NCBI RefSeq assembly: GCF_003703975.1 | Contig: NZ_QTJY01000014.1 | Span: forward strand, 122,560 to 186,559 | Length of the DNA: 64,000 bases | Direction of reading: 5' to 3' | Source: Larkinella soli | GTDB lineage: Bacteria; Bacteroidota; Bacteroidia; Cytophagales; Spirosomataceae | Shown: piece by piece, positions 42,002 through 51,827 of the stretch | Position numbering within the stretch: the stretch's first letter is position 1 | Layout of the letters: each line of letters opens with the position of its first letter | Program-made: the position numbers and the translations under genes | The notes under the pieces: generated by a model | Seen by the model: the letters and a program-made list of their open reading frames with translations, nothing else | What the model was told of the DNA's origin: nothing | Databases searched by the model: none

Positions 42002-43708
42002 ATGACTACGCCCACGGACAAAAACCAACTCAATCGGTACAGTACCACGCTCACCCAGGAAGTCAGCAACCCGGCAGCCCAGGCGATGCTCTACGGCATT
42101 GGTCTGACCGAGGCCGACATGGATAAACCGCAGATCGGTATCGCCAGCGCAGGGTACGACGGCAACCCCTGCAACATCCACCTGAATGGGCTGGCGGCTT
42201 ACGTAAAAAAAGGCGTGAACGAAAACGGACTGGTCGGCCTGGTATTCAATACCATCGGAGTTTCGGACGGGATGACCAACGGCAACGACGGGATGTCCTA
42301 CTCCCTGCCGTCGCGGGATCTGATCGCCGATTCCATCGAAACCGTGGTGCATGCGCAGTGGTACGACGGGGTGATTGCCGTAGTCGGTTGCGATAAAAAT
42401 ATGCCGGGCGCCATGATCGCCATCGGCCGCCTGAACCGCCCGGCCATTATGGTCTACGGGGGAACCATACGCTCGGGAAGTTATAAAGGACAGAAACTGG
42501 ACATCGTCTCGGCCTTCGAGGCCTACGGCAAAAAAGTGGCCGGAACGATCAGCGACGAAGACTATAAAGGGGTCATTCAGAACTCCATTCCGGGCGCGGG
42601 CGCCTGCGGAGGGATGTATACGGCCAACACGATGGCTTCCTCCATTGAGGCCATGGGCATGAGCCTGCCGTTCAGTTCGACCTTCCCGGCTACCCATGAA
42701 GGCAAGCAGGCCGAGTGCCGGAAAATCGGCGCGGCCATGATGAACCTGCTGGAGAAGAACCTCCTTCCGCGTGACATCATGACCCGCCAGGCGCTGGAAA
42801 ACGCCCTGACCATCGTGATGGCCCTCGGCGGTTCGACCAATGCGGTATTGCACTATCTGGCCATCGCCAAATCCGTCGGTGTTCCGCTGACCATCAAGGA
42901 TGTTCAGGACATCAGCGACCGTACGCCTTACCTGGCCGACCTGAAGCCGAGCGGTAAATATTATATGGAAGATATGCTGGCCATCGGCGGAGTACCGGCG
43001 GTCATGAAATTCCTGTACAGGGAAGGATTTATCCACGGTGATTGCATGACGGTAACCGGCAAAACGGTCGCCGAGAACCTGGAAGAAGCACCGGATCTGG
43101 ATTTTGAAAGCCAGAAGATCGTCCGGCCCCTCTCGAATCCCATCAAGAAAACCGGTCACATCCAGATCCTTTACGGCAACCTTGCCGTAAAGGGCGCCGT
43201 TGCCAAAATCACGGGCAAGGAAGGCGAGCGGTTCGAGGGTATTGCCAAAGTCTGCGACAAGGAAGAACAGTTGCTGGAGTTCATCCAGAAAGGTGAAATC
43301 AAACCCGGCCACGTTTGCGTCATCCGCTACGAAGGCCCGAAAGGCGGGCCGGGAATGCCGGAAATGCTGAAACCGACCTCGGCCATCATGGGTCTGGGTC
43401 TGGGCGACAAGGTCGCTCTGATTACGGACGGGCGGTTTTCGGGCGGAACCCACGGCTTCGTCGTCGGGCACATTACGCCGGAAGCGCAGGACGGCGGCAA
43501 TCTGGCCCTGGTTCAGGACGGAGACAAAATCACCATCGATGCGGTGGACAACGTCCTCCACCTGCACGTCTCGGACGAGGAACTGGCCGGGCGCCGGGCC
43601 AACTGGGTGGCTCCCTCCTTCTCGAAAGCCGCCGATCACGGCGTCCTGCGGAAATACGTAAAGCTGGTTTCCTCGGCGAGCGAAGGCTGTGTCACGGACG
43701 AGGCTTAA
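42002..43708 (+). CDS. ilvD: Dihydroxy-acid dehydratase
   Basis: A 568-residue Fe-S dehydratase that makes the 2-oxo acids of valine and isoleucine synthesis. Cluster cysteines lie in VGCDKNMPG and [14 protein letters not shown]; an early NPCNIHL region and the C-terminal [14 protein letters not shown] are also diagnostic. It opens the branched-chain cluster; ilvB follows 38 bases later. Confidence 0.95.
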   Translation: MTTPTDKNQLNRYSTTLTQEVSNPAAQAMLYGIGLTEADMDKPQIGIASAGYDGNPCNIHLNGLAAYVKKGVNENGLVGLVFNTIGVSDGMTNGNDGMSYSLPSRDLIADSIETVVHAQWYDGVIAVVGCDKNMPGAMIAIGRLNRPAIMVYGGTIRSGSYKGQKLDIVSAFEAYGKKVAGTISDEDYKGVIQNSIPGAGACGGMYTANTMASSIEAMGMSLPFSSTFPATHEGKQAECRKIGAAMMNLLEKNLLPRDIMTRQALENALTIVMALGGSTNAVLHYLAIAKSVGVPLTIKDVQDISDRTPYLADLKPSGKYYMEDMLAIGGVPAVMKFLYREGFIHGDCMTVTGKTVAENLEEAPDLDFESQKIVRPLSNPIKKTGHIQILYGNLAVKGAVAKITGKEGERFEGIAKVCDKEEQLLEFIQKGEIKPGHVCVIRYEGPKGGPGMPEMLKPTSAIMGLGLGDKVALITDGRFSGGTHGFVVGHITPEAQDGGNLALVQDGDKITIDAVDNVLHLHVSDEELAGRRANWVAPSFSKAADHGVLRKYVKLVSSASEGCVTDEA

Positions 43709-43746
43709 TACCGGATAAGAACTAAAAACTTAAAAATATTTCCATC

Positions 43747-45504
43747 ATGAACCCAACAGTCAGCGTACTGACGGAAGAGAAATCCAGGGCTGATGTTTCT
43801 GCCAAACTGCTGAAGCCGCTGACGGGCTCAGAAGCACTGATGCAGTGTCTGGTGGAGGAGGGCGTGAGCACCATCTTCGGCTACCCCGGCGGGGCTATCA
43901 TGCCCGTCTACGACGCCCTCTTCGACTACCAGAACCGCATCCACCACATCCTGGTCCGCCATGAGCAGGGAGCCGCCCATGCCGCCGAAGGCTACGCCCG
44001 CAGCACCGGCCGCGCCGGCGTGTGTCTGGTCACCTCCGGCCCCGGCGCCACCAACCTGGTCACCGGCATCGCCGATGCCCTCATCGACTCGACGCCCATG
44101 GTGTGCCTGGTGGGCCAGGTGGCCCAGAAGCTGCTGGGCACCGATGCCTTCCAGGAAACCGACGTGATCGGCGTGACCATGCCCATTACCAAGTGGAACT
44201 ACCAGATCACCTCGGCCGACGAGATTCCCGAGATGGTGGCCAAAGCCTTCTACATCGCCCAGTCGGGGCGGCCCGGACCGGTGGTGCTCGACATCACCAA
44301 GAATGCCCAGCAGGAGCTGATGAGCCGGCCGTTCGTGTATCAGAAGTGTGAGAAGCTGGTCAGCTACCGGCCGCGGCTGGTGCCCAAGACCGAGCAGGTG
44401 GAGAAAGCCGCCGAGCTGATCAACGGGGCCAAAAAGCCGTATATGCTGGTGGGGCATGGGGTGCTGATCGCTCAGGCGCAGGCCGAGCTGAAGGCGCTGG
44501 TGGAGAAGACGGGCATCCCGGTGGCGACGACGCTGCTGGGGCAGTCGGCGTTTCCGGCCGATCATCCCCTGTACACGGGCTGGCTGGGTATGCACGGCAG
44601 CTACGGTTCGAACGTCATGACGAACCAGTGTGACCTGATCATCGGCGTCGGCATGCGGTTCGACGACCGCGTCACGGGAAATGCCGAATTATTTGCCCGT
44701 CAGGCCAAAGTAGTGCACATCGAGATCGACCCGGCCGAGATCGACAAGATCATCAAGGCCGATGCGCCGGTCGTGGGCGATGCCCGAGAAGTGCTGTCCC
44801 GGCTGCTCCCCCTGGTCAATGCCAACGACCACACCGCCTGGCGGAACGAGTTCAAAAAGTACGACGCCGTCGAGCAGGAAAAGGTGATTCAGCCCGCGCT
44901 GGCGCCGACGACCGAAAAGATCAAGATGGCCGAAGCCATCGACCTGCTGTCCCGTAAAACCAACGGCGAGGCTGTGCTGGTGGCCGACGTGGGCCAGCAC
45001 CAGATGATGGCTTCCGCCTATTACCAGTATAAACGCCCCCACAGCCTGATCACTTCGGGCGGTCTGGGCACGATGGGCTTTGCCCTGCCGGCAGCCTTCG
45101 GCGCCAAGGTCGGCGCTCCCGACCGGGAGGTGATCGCCATCATCGGCGACGGCTGCTTCCAGATGACCATCCAGGAACTGGGCACCATCGCCCAGAGCAA
45201 GCTGCCGGTGAAGATCATCATCCTCAACAACAACTACTTGGGCATGGTCCGTCAGTGGCAGCAGCTGTTCTTCGACCGGCGGTATTCGTTCGTCGAGCTG
45301 CAGAACCCCGACTTCATCACCATCGGCCGGGGCTTTGGGGTGGCCGGTCATACCTGCGCCAAACGGGAGGATCTGTCGGCTTCGCTGGACACGCTGCTGG
45401 CGTCCCAGGAGCCGTATCTGCTGGAGATTCTGGTCGAAAAGGAGGAGAACGTTTTCCCGATGGTTCCGGCCGGCACGAGCGTCGCCGACATCCGGCTGGA
45501 GTAA
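43747..45504 (+). CDS. ilvB: Acetolactate synthase, large catalytic subunit
   Basis: A 585-residue thiamine-diphosphate enzyme joining two pyruvates, or pyruvate and 2-oxobutyrate. The catalytic Glu is in LVRHEQGAAHAAEGYARSTG; the ThDP motif is GDGCFQMTIQELGTIAQ...NNN; FAD-domain sequence is GMRFDDRVTGN. The length suits the anabolic form, which pairs with the small subunit encoded next. The 5' half is rich in GCC/GGC/CTG codons compared with its neighbours; this may only reflect high expression. Confidence 0.95.
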   Translation: MNPTVSVLTEEKSRADVSAKLLKPLTGSEALMQCLVEEGVSTIFGYPGGAIMPVYDALFDYQNRIHHILVRHEQGAAHAAEGYARSTGRAGVCLVTSGPGATNLVTGIADALIDSTPMVCLVGQVAQKLLGTDAFQETDVIGVTMPITKWNYQITSADEIPEMVAKAFYIAQSGRPGPVVLDITKNAQQELMSRPFVYQKCEKLVSYRPRLVPKTEQVEKAAELINGAKKPYMLVGHGVLIAQAQAELKALVEKTGIPVATTLLGQSAFPADHPLYTGWLGMHGSYGSNVMTNQCDLIIGVGMRFDDRVTGNAELFARQAKVVHIEIDPAEIDKIIKADAPVVGDAREVLSRLLPLVNANDHTAWRNEFKKYDAVEQEKVIQPALAPTTEKIKMAEAIDLLSRKTNGEAVLVADVGQHQMMASAYYQYKRPHSLITSGGLGTMGFALPAAFGAKVGAPDREVIAIIGDGCFQMTIQELGTIAQSKLPVKIIILNNNYLGMVRQWQQLFFDRRYSFVELQNPDFITIGRGFGVAGHTCAKREDLSASLDTLLASQEPYLLEILVEKEENVFPMVPAGTSVADIRLE

Positions 45505-45571
45505 GCCAACCGAACGGTATTTCACTCATAATCAGCATGCAACACGGGTCCGAAACCATTGCAACAACAGA

Positions 45572-46105
45572 ATGAACACGTACACGATTTGTATATTCAC
45601 CGAAAACACCATTGGTCTGCTGAACCGGATTACAATTATCTTTACCCGCCGGCGGATCAATATCGAGAGCCTCACGGTTTCGGAAACCGAGCGGAAAGGC
45701 GTTTCGCGGTTTACCATCGTCATCAAGCATGAATCCCGGGAGACGGTGGAGAAGCTGGTTCGGCAGATCCGCCGGATCGTGGAGGTCATGGCGGTTTTCG
45801 GTTACCTGAACGACGAAATCGTCTCGAACGAGATCGCCCTGTTCAAGATTGGAACGCCCCTCGGCTCGAAGCCGCTGGACATCGAATACATCAACAAGCA
45901 TTTCAACGCCTGGGTCGTCTATTGGGAGCTGGATTATGTGGTAATTGAAAAAACCGGCTCCGAGAAGCAGATTTTCGAGTTCTTCAGCTACATCAAACCC
46001 CACGGCATTCTGGAATTCGTGCGGTCGGGGCGGGTAGCGGTCGGGAGAACGGAGAAGGGGCTGGTCGAATATTTGCCGGAGACCGAATGGGAATATTATC
46101 TGTGA
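45572..46105 (+). CDS. ilvN: Acetolactate synthase, small regulatory subunit
   Basis: A 177-residue protein. The N-terminal ACT domain (YTICIFTENTIGLLNRITIIFTRR..NIESL) binds valine for feedback control, and the C-terminal part activates the large subunit. I start at the ATG at 45572 because the residues before it in the longer frame are ilvB sequence in another frame. It is 67 bases after ilvB. Confidence 0.92.
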   Translation: MNTYTICIFTENTIGLLNRITIIFTRRRINIESLTVSETERKGVSRFTIVIKHESRETVEKLVRQIRRIVEVMAVFGYLNDEIVSNEIALFKIGTPLGSKPLDIEYINKHFNAWVVYWELDYVVIEKTGSEKQIFEFFSYIKPHGILEFVRSGRVAVGRTEKGLVEYLPETEWEYYL

Positions 46106-46142
46106 GAAGTGCCATATTTGCTGCTGAATCAAAAAAGCGTGC

Positions 46143-47282
46143 ATGGAGCAGTCACCCTCATTAGCCACCCCGTTCAATCATCTGGAGCAACGGCTTTCGG
46201 TCTTTTTCGATAACCGTTTCTGGAAAATACGGCTGGTCGGACTGGTCCTGCTGGTTTCGGTCGGCAGCCTGCTGCTGTTCAACAGCATCTTCATCGACAG
46301 AGGTTTTCGTTTCCTGTACAGCGAAATCAAACGGCCGGGCATTGTCGACGGGTTCTTCTGGGATGAAATCATCCACCAGAGCCAGCATCTGTTCGAGCCG
46401 AACACATTCGCCCCCGGCACGCACGAGGCCAACAAAACGTTCCGGCTGACGATTCCGATGCTGGTCAAGGTCTTTCACCTGGGGGTTGCGAAGCTCTACC
46501 TGCTCCAGATCGTACTGGGGCTGGTGTTTCTCTGGACGGTGACGGGCCTCGTGAATTCAGTTCTGGAAGACAAGGTACTGACCTTTTATTTCATGACGGG
46601 GTTCACGGCCATTTACGCCGGAGTGGCATTTTTCATCAACTACTTCGGCCATTGCGACGGGTATGCGTTCTGTTTCATGGCGCTGGCTCTTTATTTCCGG
46701 AATCCGCTGCTGGTGATTCTGTTCACCCAGCTGGCTTTCTGGACCGACGAGCGGGCGCTGATCAATTCGAGCTACCTGGGTTTGTGGTATTTCCTGCCGC
46801 TGGCCCGGAACTTCGTCAAAACCCGAACGTTCGAACTGCGCCAGATTCCGCCGGCTTTGATGGCCGTGGTGTTCAGCGCCCTGCTGTATGCCGGACTCCG
46901 GAAATGGCTGGAACTGCATTTCGGGATGACGGTCGGCCATGACGCTGCGCTGTCGGCCCGGTCGCTGGGATGGAGCCTGAGTTACATCGGGGATAAAATG
47001 GCAAGGGGCCTGGAAGGGATGTGGCTGATTCTGCTGGCGGCTTTCTGGGCGCTGGCCGTTCGGCGGCAGTGGCTGGAACTGGTCCTGCTCGGCGGGGCCT
47101 GGGCCCTGACGATGACCGTGGCGGTCCTGGTGGCCGACGGCACGCGGTCGCTTTCGTTCGGGTTCATGATGTTCTTTTTCGCCCTGGCGATTCTGCATCG
47201 GTACATGACCCGGAACCAGCTCCGGTACCTGCTGATCTGCAGTGCGGTCGTTTCCCTGATGTATTCCATTTCGTTTCCCTAA
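46143..47282 (+). CDS. Polytopic membrane protein of unknown function inside the ilv cluster
   Basis: A 379-residue protein with about nine hydrophobic segments. The first large loop (about 55-100) reads GFFWDEIIHQSQHLF and FRLTIPMLVKVFHLG; DxxxHxxQxLF and NKTFRLT stand out. Arrangement of one large early loop with acidic residues recalls GT-C enzymes, but I do not recognise a family. It lies between ilvN and ilvC with gaps of 37 and 39 bases, so it is probably in their transcript. There is no obvious link to amino acid synthesis. Confidence 0.6.
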   Translation: MEQSPSLATPFNHLEQRLSVFFDNRFWKIRLVGLVLLVSVGSLLLFNSIFIDRGFRFLYSEIKRPGIVDGFFWDEIIHQSQHLFEPNTFAPGTHEANKTFRLTIPMLVKVFHLGVAKLYLLQIVLGLVFLWTVTGLVNSVLEDKVLTFYFMTGFTAIYAGVAFFINYFGHCDGYAFCFMALALYFRNPLLVILFTQLAFWTDERALINSSYLGLWYFLPLARNFVKTRTFELRQIPPALMAVVFSALLYAGLRKWLELHFGMTVGHDAALSARSLGWSLSYIGDKMARGLEGMWLILLAAFWALAVRRQWLELVLLGGAWALTMTVAVLVADGTRSLSFGFMMFFFALAILHRYMTRNQLRYLLICSAVVSLMYSISFP

Positions 47283-47321
47283 TCAACAGTCAACTCTTTA
47301 TTCAAATAAATCAGTCAAACA

Positions 47322-48365
47322 ATGGCAAAAATTAACTTCGGCGGAGTTGAAGAAGAAGTCGTAACCCGCGAAGAGTTTCCTCTTGAGAAAGCCAGAGAAG
47401 TACTCAAAGACGAAGTCATCGCCGTGATCGGTTACGGCGTTCAGGGTCCCGGTCAGTCGCTGAACATGCGCGACAACGGCTTCAACGTCATCGTCGGCCA
47501 GCGGAAGGGCAAAACCTACGACAAGGCGGTTCAGGACGGCTGGGTGCCGGGACAGACGCTGTTCGAAATCGAAGAAGCCCTGGAAAAAGGCACCATCATC
47601 TGCTTCCTGCTCTCGGATGCGGCCCAGATCGAACTCTGGCCGACCGTGCAGCGCTACCTGAAGGCCGGCAAGTCGCTGTATTTCTCCCACGGTTTCGGGG
47701 TAACTTACAAGGACCAGACCGGCATCGTTCCCCCGGCCGAGGTCGACGTCTTCCTGGTGGCTCCGAAAGGCTCGGGCACCTCGCTTCGCCGGCTGTTCGT
47801 CGAAGGCAAGGGGCTGAACTCCAGTTTTGCCATTTATCAGGATGCTTCCGGCCACGCCCGCGAAAAATGCATCGCCATGGGGATCGGCGTCGGTTCAGGC
47901 TATCTGTTTGAAACTGATTTTTACAAAGAAGTGACCTCGGACCTGACCGGCGAGCGCGGTACGCTGATGGGTGCCATCCAGGGTATTTTTGCCGCTCAGT
48001 ACGAAGTGCTGCGTCAGAATGGCCACTCCCCTTCCGAAGCCTTCAATGAAACCGTCGAAGAACTGACGCAGTCGCTGATGCCGCTGGTCGCCGAAAACGG
48101 GATGGACTGGATGTATGCCAACTGCTCGACGACCGCCCAGCGGGGGGCGCTCGACTGGTGGAAGCCCTTCCGTGACGCGACGAAGCCGGTTTTCGAACAA
48201 CTGTATAATTCCGTCAAAGCCGGCGAGCAGGCCAATATTTCCATCACCCGTAACTCACAACCGGACTACCGCGAAAAACTGGAGGAAGAACTGAAAGAAC
48301 TTCGCGAGTCGGAAATGTGGCGGGCCGGTTCCGCCGTTCGCAGCCTGCGGCCGGAGCGGAGCTAA
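47322..48365 (+). CDS. ilvC: Ketol-acid reductoisomerase
   Basis: A 347-residue class I enzyme that isomerises and reduces acetolactate or acetohydroxybutyrate. The Rossmann motif is IGYGVQGPGQSLNMRDNG, with Arg and Lys after strand 2 (VGQRKGKTYDKA) favouring NADPH. The metal-site region has TSDLTGERGTLMGAIQGIF and the knotted domain carries the ELTQSLMPL stretch. A degenerate palindromic repeat lies between it and ilvA. Confidence 0.95.
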   Translation: MAKINFGGVEEEVVTREEFPLEKAREVLKDEVIAVIGYGVQGPGQSLNMRDNGFNVIVGQRKGKTYDKAVQDGWVPGQTLFEIEEALEKGTIICFLLSDAAQIELWPTVQRYLKAGKSLYFSHGFGVTYKDQTGIVPPAEVDVFLVAPKGSGTSLRRLFVEGKGLNSSFAIYQDASGHAREKCIAMGIGVGSGYLFETDFYKEVTSDLTGERGTLMGAIQGIFAAQYEVLRQNGHSPSEAFNETVEELTQSLMPLVAENGMDWMYANCSTTAQRGALDWWKPFRDATKPVFEQLYNSVKAGEQANISITRNSQPDYREKLEEELKELRESEMWRAGSAVRSLRPERS

Positions 48366-48379
48366 AAATAAGGGTCAAG

Positions 48380-48493
48380 GAGTTTGGGAGTTAACGGGTT
48401 TGGGATGGCGACAGGAGCATTTTTGCTTCCAATTGCTTATCTTTAAGGCTTGATTTTTAACTCCTAAACTCTCACCCTCCATCATTCCCAAAC
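48380..48493. repeat. Octamer-armed palindrome D (degenerate)
   Basis: The left arm (48380-48405) reads GAGTTTGG, GAGTTAAC, GGGTTTGG, GA and then TGGC. The right arm (48456-48493), reverse complemented, reads GTTTGG, GAATGATG, GAGGGTGA, GAGTTTAG, GAGTTAAA. Pairing between the arms is poor, but the 8-base phase is kept in both. It fills most of the gap between ilvC and ilvA. Confidence 0.6.
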
Positions 48494-48502
48494 TTTTTTC
48501 AC

Positions 48503-49771
48503 GTGGTAGAAGCGGATAAAAATATAACCTTCCCGGAGGTCGACAACATTTATCTGGCAGCAGATCGGTTACGGGGAGTTGCCACGCATACGCCTTTACA
48601 GGAAAATCTGAACCTGTCGGATAAGTACAGCGCCAATATTTTCCTGAAACGGGAAGACCTGCAGGTAGTTCGGTCCTACAAGATCCGGGGTGCCTACAAC
48701 AAGATGGCCAGTCTGCCGCCGGCCGCCCTGGCCAAAGGGGTCGTGTGTGCCAGCGCCGGCAACCACGCGCAGGGCGTTGCCTATGCCTGCCGTAAAATGC
48801 AGGTCAAAGGCATCATTTTTATGCCGACCACCACGCCGAACCAGAAAGTGAAGCAGGTGAAGCTGTTTGGGAAAGAGTTTGTAGAAGTGCAGCTGGTGGG
48901 CGATACGTATGACGACGCCTACCATGCCGCCTTCGACTACGTCGAAACGCACGACAGCACGTTCGTTCACCCGTTCGATGATCTTCAGGTCATGGAAGGC
49001 CAGGGTACCGTCGGGCTGGAAATTTTCAAGGACGCCCATTTCAAGATCGATTACCTCCTGATGGCCATCGGCGGGGGCGGTCTGGCGTCGGGCGTATCGA
49101 CGGTTTTCCGGCAGCTGAGTCCCAAAACGAAACTGATCGGCGTCGAGCCCCAGGGTTCGCCGTCGATGAAGCGGGCCATCGAGGAGGGCCATGTCGTCAC
49201 GCTGGACGAAATCGATAAATTTGTCGACGGGGCCGCCGTGAAACGCACCGGAGAAATGACGTTCGAAGTGTGCCGCCGGAACCTCGATCAGGTGCTGCTG
49301 GTACCGGAAGGCAAGGTCTGCACGACGATCCTCCAGCTTTACAATGAAGATGCCATCGTGGCTGAACCCGCCGGAGCGCTCACCATTGCCGCCCTCGACT
49401 TTCTGAGAGACGAGATCAAAGGCAAAAACGTGGTCTGTCTGGTCAGCGGGGGCAACAACGACATTACGCGGACGGAGGAAATCAAGGAACGCTCGCTGCT
49501 GTATGAAGGGCTGAAACACTACTTCATCATCCGGTTTCCGCAGCGGGCCGGAGCCATGCGCGAGTTTCTGAGCGACGTGCTCGGGCCGACCGACGACATT
49601 ACCCTGTTCGAGTACTCTAAAAAAACCAACCGCGAACGCGGACCGGCGCTCGTCGGGATCGAGTTGAAACAGAAGGCCGATTTCGAAGCCCTGCTCGACC
49701 GGATGCGCAACGCCAAAATTCATTTCGAATATCTGAACGATAAGCCGGATTTATTCGAGTTTCTGATCTAA
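48503..49771 (+). CDS. ilvA: Threonine ammonia-lyase (biosynthetic)
   Basis: A 422-residue PLP enzyme making 2-oxobutyrate for isoleucine. Lys60 in VRSYKIRGAYNKM binds PLP; the glycine loop is AIGGGGLASG. Residues about 328-422 are one ACT-like regulatory domain (FIIRFPQRAGAMREFLSD), the short form found in many bacteria, not the two-domain E. coli form. It starts at GTG, since no ATG suits the N-terminus. Presence of the regulatory domain supports the biosynthetic role. Confidence 0.92.
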   Translation: MVEADKNITFPEVDNIYLAADRLRGVATHTPLQENLNLSDKYSANIFLKREDLQVVRSYKIRGAYNKMASLPPAALAKGVVCASAGNHAQGVAYACRKMQVKGIIFMPTTTPNQKVKQVKLFGKEFVEVQLVGDTYDDAYHAAFDYVETHDSTFVHPFDDLQVMEGQGTVGLEIFKDAHFKIDYLLMAIGGGGLASGVSTVFRQLSPKTKLIGVEPQGSPSMKRAIEEGHVVTLDEIDKFVDGAAVKRTGEMTFEVCRRNLDQVLLVPEGKVCTTILQLYNEDAIVAEPAGALTIAALDFLRDEIKGKNVVCLVSGGNNDITRTEEIKERSLLYEGLKHYFIIRFPQRAGAMREFLSDVLGPTDDITLFEYSKKTNRERGPALVGIELKQKADFEALLDRMRNAKIHFEYLNDKPDLFEFLI

Positions 49772-49792
49772 CATTCAATTGTTGCGTAAGAT

Positions 49793-51196
49793 ATGAGTCA
49801 GCCCACAACTCTGTTCGATAAGATCTGGGACGCCCACGTCGTGAAGGCCATGGAAGGCGGACCGGATGCCGTGTTCATCGACCGGCACTTCATTCACGAG
49901 GTGACCAGCCCCCAGGCCTTCGACGGCCTGCGGAAACGCGGTATCAGCGTGTTCAACACGCAGCGCACCACCGCCACCGCCGACCATAACGTGCCGACGG
50001 TTAACCAGCACCTGCCTATTCAGGAGGCTCTCTCGCGCCATCAGGTCGAGACGTTGCGGAAAAACTGCGCCGAGTTCGGCATCGAACTGTACGATCTGGG
50101 GCACCCGTTCCAGGGCATCGTCCATATCATCGGCCCCGAACTGGGTCTGACGCTCCCGGGCATGACCATCGTCTGCGGTGACAGCCATACGAGCACCCAC
50201 GGTGCCCTGGGCAACATCGCCTTCGGAATCGGCACCAGCGAAGTGGAACAGGTGCTCGCCACCCAGTGCATTCTGCAATACAAGCCCAAACGGATGCGGA
50301 TCAACATCAACGGTCAGTTGCAGAAGGGAGTGACTTCAAAAGATATTATTCTGTACATCATCTCGAAAATCTCCGCCAGCGGGGCGACCGGATACTTCGT
50401 CGAATATGCCGGCGATACGATCCGCAGCCTGTCGATGGAGGCCCGGATGACCATCTGCAACATGAGCATCGAGATGGGCGCGCGGGGCGGCCTCATCGCG
50501 CCGGACGAGGTCACCTTCGACTATATCCGCGGTCGGCGGTTTGCGCCCCAGGGGGAAGCGTTTGAAAAAGCTCTCGAACACTGGCGGACGCTGAAAACCG
50601 ACGAGGGCGCCCAGTTCGATCTGGAACTGGATTTCCCGGCCGAAGACATCGCCCCGATGATTACCTACGGCACCAACCCGGGCATGGGCATCAAGGTCAG
50701 CGACCACGTCCCGAACCTGAACGAAATCCCGGAATCCGAACTGGCCTCCTACACGAAGTCGCTGGCCTACATGGGCCTGGAACCGGGTACCGGGCTGCTG
50801 AACAAACCGGTCGATTACGTTTTCATCGGCTCGTGTACGAACGCCCGGATCGAAGACCTGCGGACGGTGGCTGAGTTCGTGAGGGGTAAAAAGAAAGCCG
50901 AGGGCGTCGAAGTATGGATCGTACCGGGTTCCGTCCAGGTATCGAATCAGGCCAAAGCCGAAGGGCTCGACCAGGTATTCCGCGAAGCCGGTTTCGAACT
51001 GCGCGAACCGGGCTGCTCGGCCTGTCTGGGCATGAACGAAGACAAGGTGCCGGCCGGCAAATACTGCATTTCGACTTCCAACCGGAACTTCGAAGGCCGC
51101 CAGGGTCCCGGCGCCCGGACCTTCCTGGCCAGCCCGATCACGGCCGCAGCCGCTGCGGTGACGGGCAAAGTGACGGACGTGCGGCAGTTGGTGTAA
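49793..51196 (+). CDS. leuC: 3-isopropylmalate dehydratase, large subunit
   Basis: A 467-residue aconitase-family subunit. It has [27 protein letters not shown] and [11 protein letters not shown], which give the three cysteines of the 4Fe-4S cluster. It works with LeuD to isomerise isopropylmalate. Normally leuD follows directly; here two small genes of a toxin-antitoxin type stand between. Confidence 0.95.
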   Translation: MSQPTTLFDKIWDAHVVKAMEGGPDAVFIDRHFIHEVTSPQAFDGLRKRGISVFNTQRTTATADHNVPTVNQHLPIQEALSRHQVETLRKNCAEFGIELYDLGHPFQGIVHIIGPELGLTLPGMTIVCGDSHTSTHGALGNIAFGIGTSEVEQVLATQCILQYKPKRMRININGQLQKGVTSKDIILYIISKISASGATGYFVEYAGDTIRSLSMEARMTICNMSIEMGARGGLIAPDEVTFDYIRGRRFAPQGEAFEKALEHWRTLKTDEGAQFDLELDFPAEDIAPMITYGTNPGMGIKVSDHVPNLNEIPESELASYTKSLAYMGLEPGTGLLNKPVDYVFIGSCTNARIEDLRTVAEFVRGKKKAEGVEVWIVPGSVQVSNQAKAEGLDQVFREAGFELREPGCSACLGMNEDKVPAGKYCISTSNRNFEGRQGPGARTFLASPITAAAAAVTGKVTDVRQLV

Positions 51197-51199
51197 GAA

Positions 51200-51481
51200 A
51201 TGATGGAAACAACGCATCTCTTTCAAACCGTTCAGGCTTACCTGATGAGCAAAAACATCCGGCGGGCGGCCGTTTTCGGATCGTATGCTCGTGGAGAAGC
51301 AACGAATGAGAGTGATGTGGATCTGCTGATCGAAGCCGACGGCCTGACGATGTTCGATATTTTACGAATTGAGGAAGAACTGTCGCAGCTAACCAACAAG
51401 GCGTTTGATGTCGTCGAGTTCAAGGCGCTGAAAACCTCGATTCGCGAAAGGGTACTGACCAGCAAAATTGATTTGATATGA
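51200..51481 (+). CDS. MNT-type nucleotidyltransferase (antitoxin MntA-like)
   Basis: A 93-residue minimal nucleotidyltransferase with the AVFGSYARGEATNESDVDLL motif (GS-x10-DxD), followed by a helix. In MntA/HepT systems this protein counters the HEPN RNase toxin, in some cases by adding AMP to it. It starts 3 bases after leuC and its stop overlaps the next start by 4 bases (ATGA), so it is translated from the leucine transcript. Confidence 0.85.
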   Translation: MMETTHLFQTVQAYLMSKNIRRAAVFGSYARGEATNESDVDLLIEADGLTMFDILRIEEELSQLTNKAFDVVEFKALKTSIRERVLTSKIDLI

Positions 51482-51827
51482 CCCGCGATGACACCGTCTA
51501 TCTTCAGGACATCATCGAGAGTATCGAAATCATCTTTAACCATGTCGGCGACGCCACCGAATTTGAGTTTAACCAGAGCCTGCTTCAGCAGGATGCCGTG
51601 TATCGGCGGTTCGAAATCATTGGAGAAGCAACCACACGGTTATCGGATAGCTTAAGACCAAATACCCGGAAATCGAATGGAGGCTCATGCGGGCCATGCG
51701 TAACAAGCTGGCTCATGAGTATTTCGGCATCTCAGCCTCAACCGTTTACAATACGGTGAAGACTTACCTGCCGTCTCTGTTGGAAAAACTAACTATTATT
51801 CAGGATGAGCAAAGAAACGCTTCATAA
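51478..51827 (+). pseudogene. HEPN-domain toxin (HepT/DUF86), frameshifted
   Basis: The intact frame reads 93 residues to a TGA at 51757-51759, but the HEPN sequence leaves that frame near 51650-51660. From 51660 the neighbouring frame gives KYPEIEWRLMRAMRNKLAHE, then YFGISASTVYNTVKTYLP, to a TAA at 51825-51827. The RNase motif R-x4-H (RNKLAH, 51699-51716) is only in the second frame, so the translated product lacks the active site. One lost base explains it. The restored gene would overlap leuD by 23 bases. Confidence 0.8.

Noticed and set aside
45335..45571. Possible longer ilvN starting inside ilvB
   Set aside because: The added 79 residues are Arg/Trp-rich and are ilvB read in another frame; the ACT domain starts at 45572.
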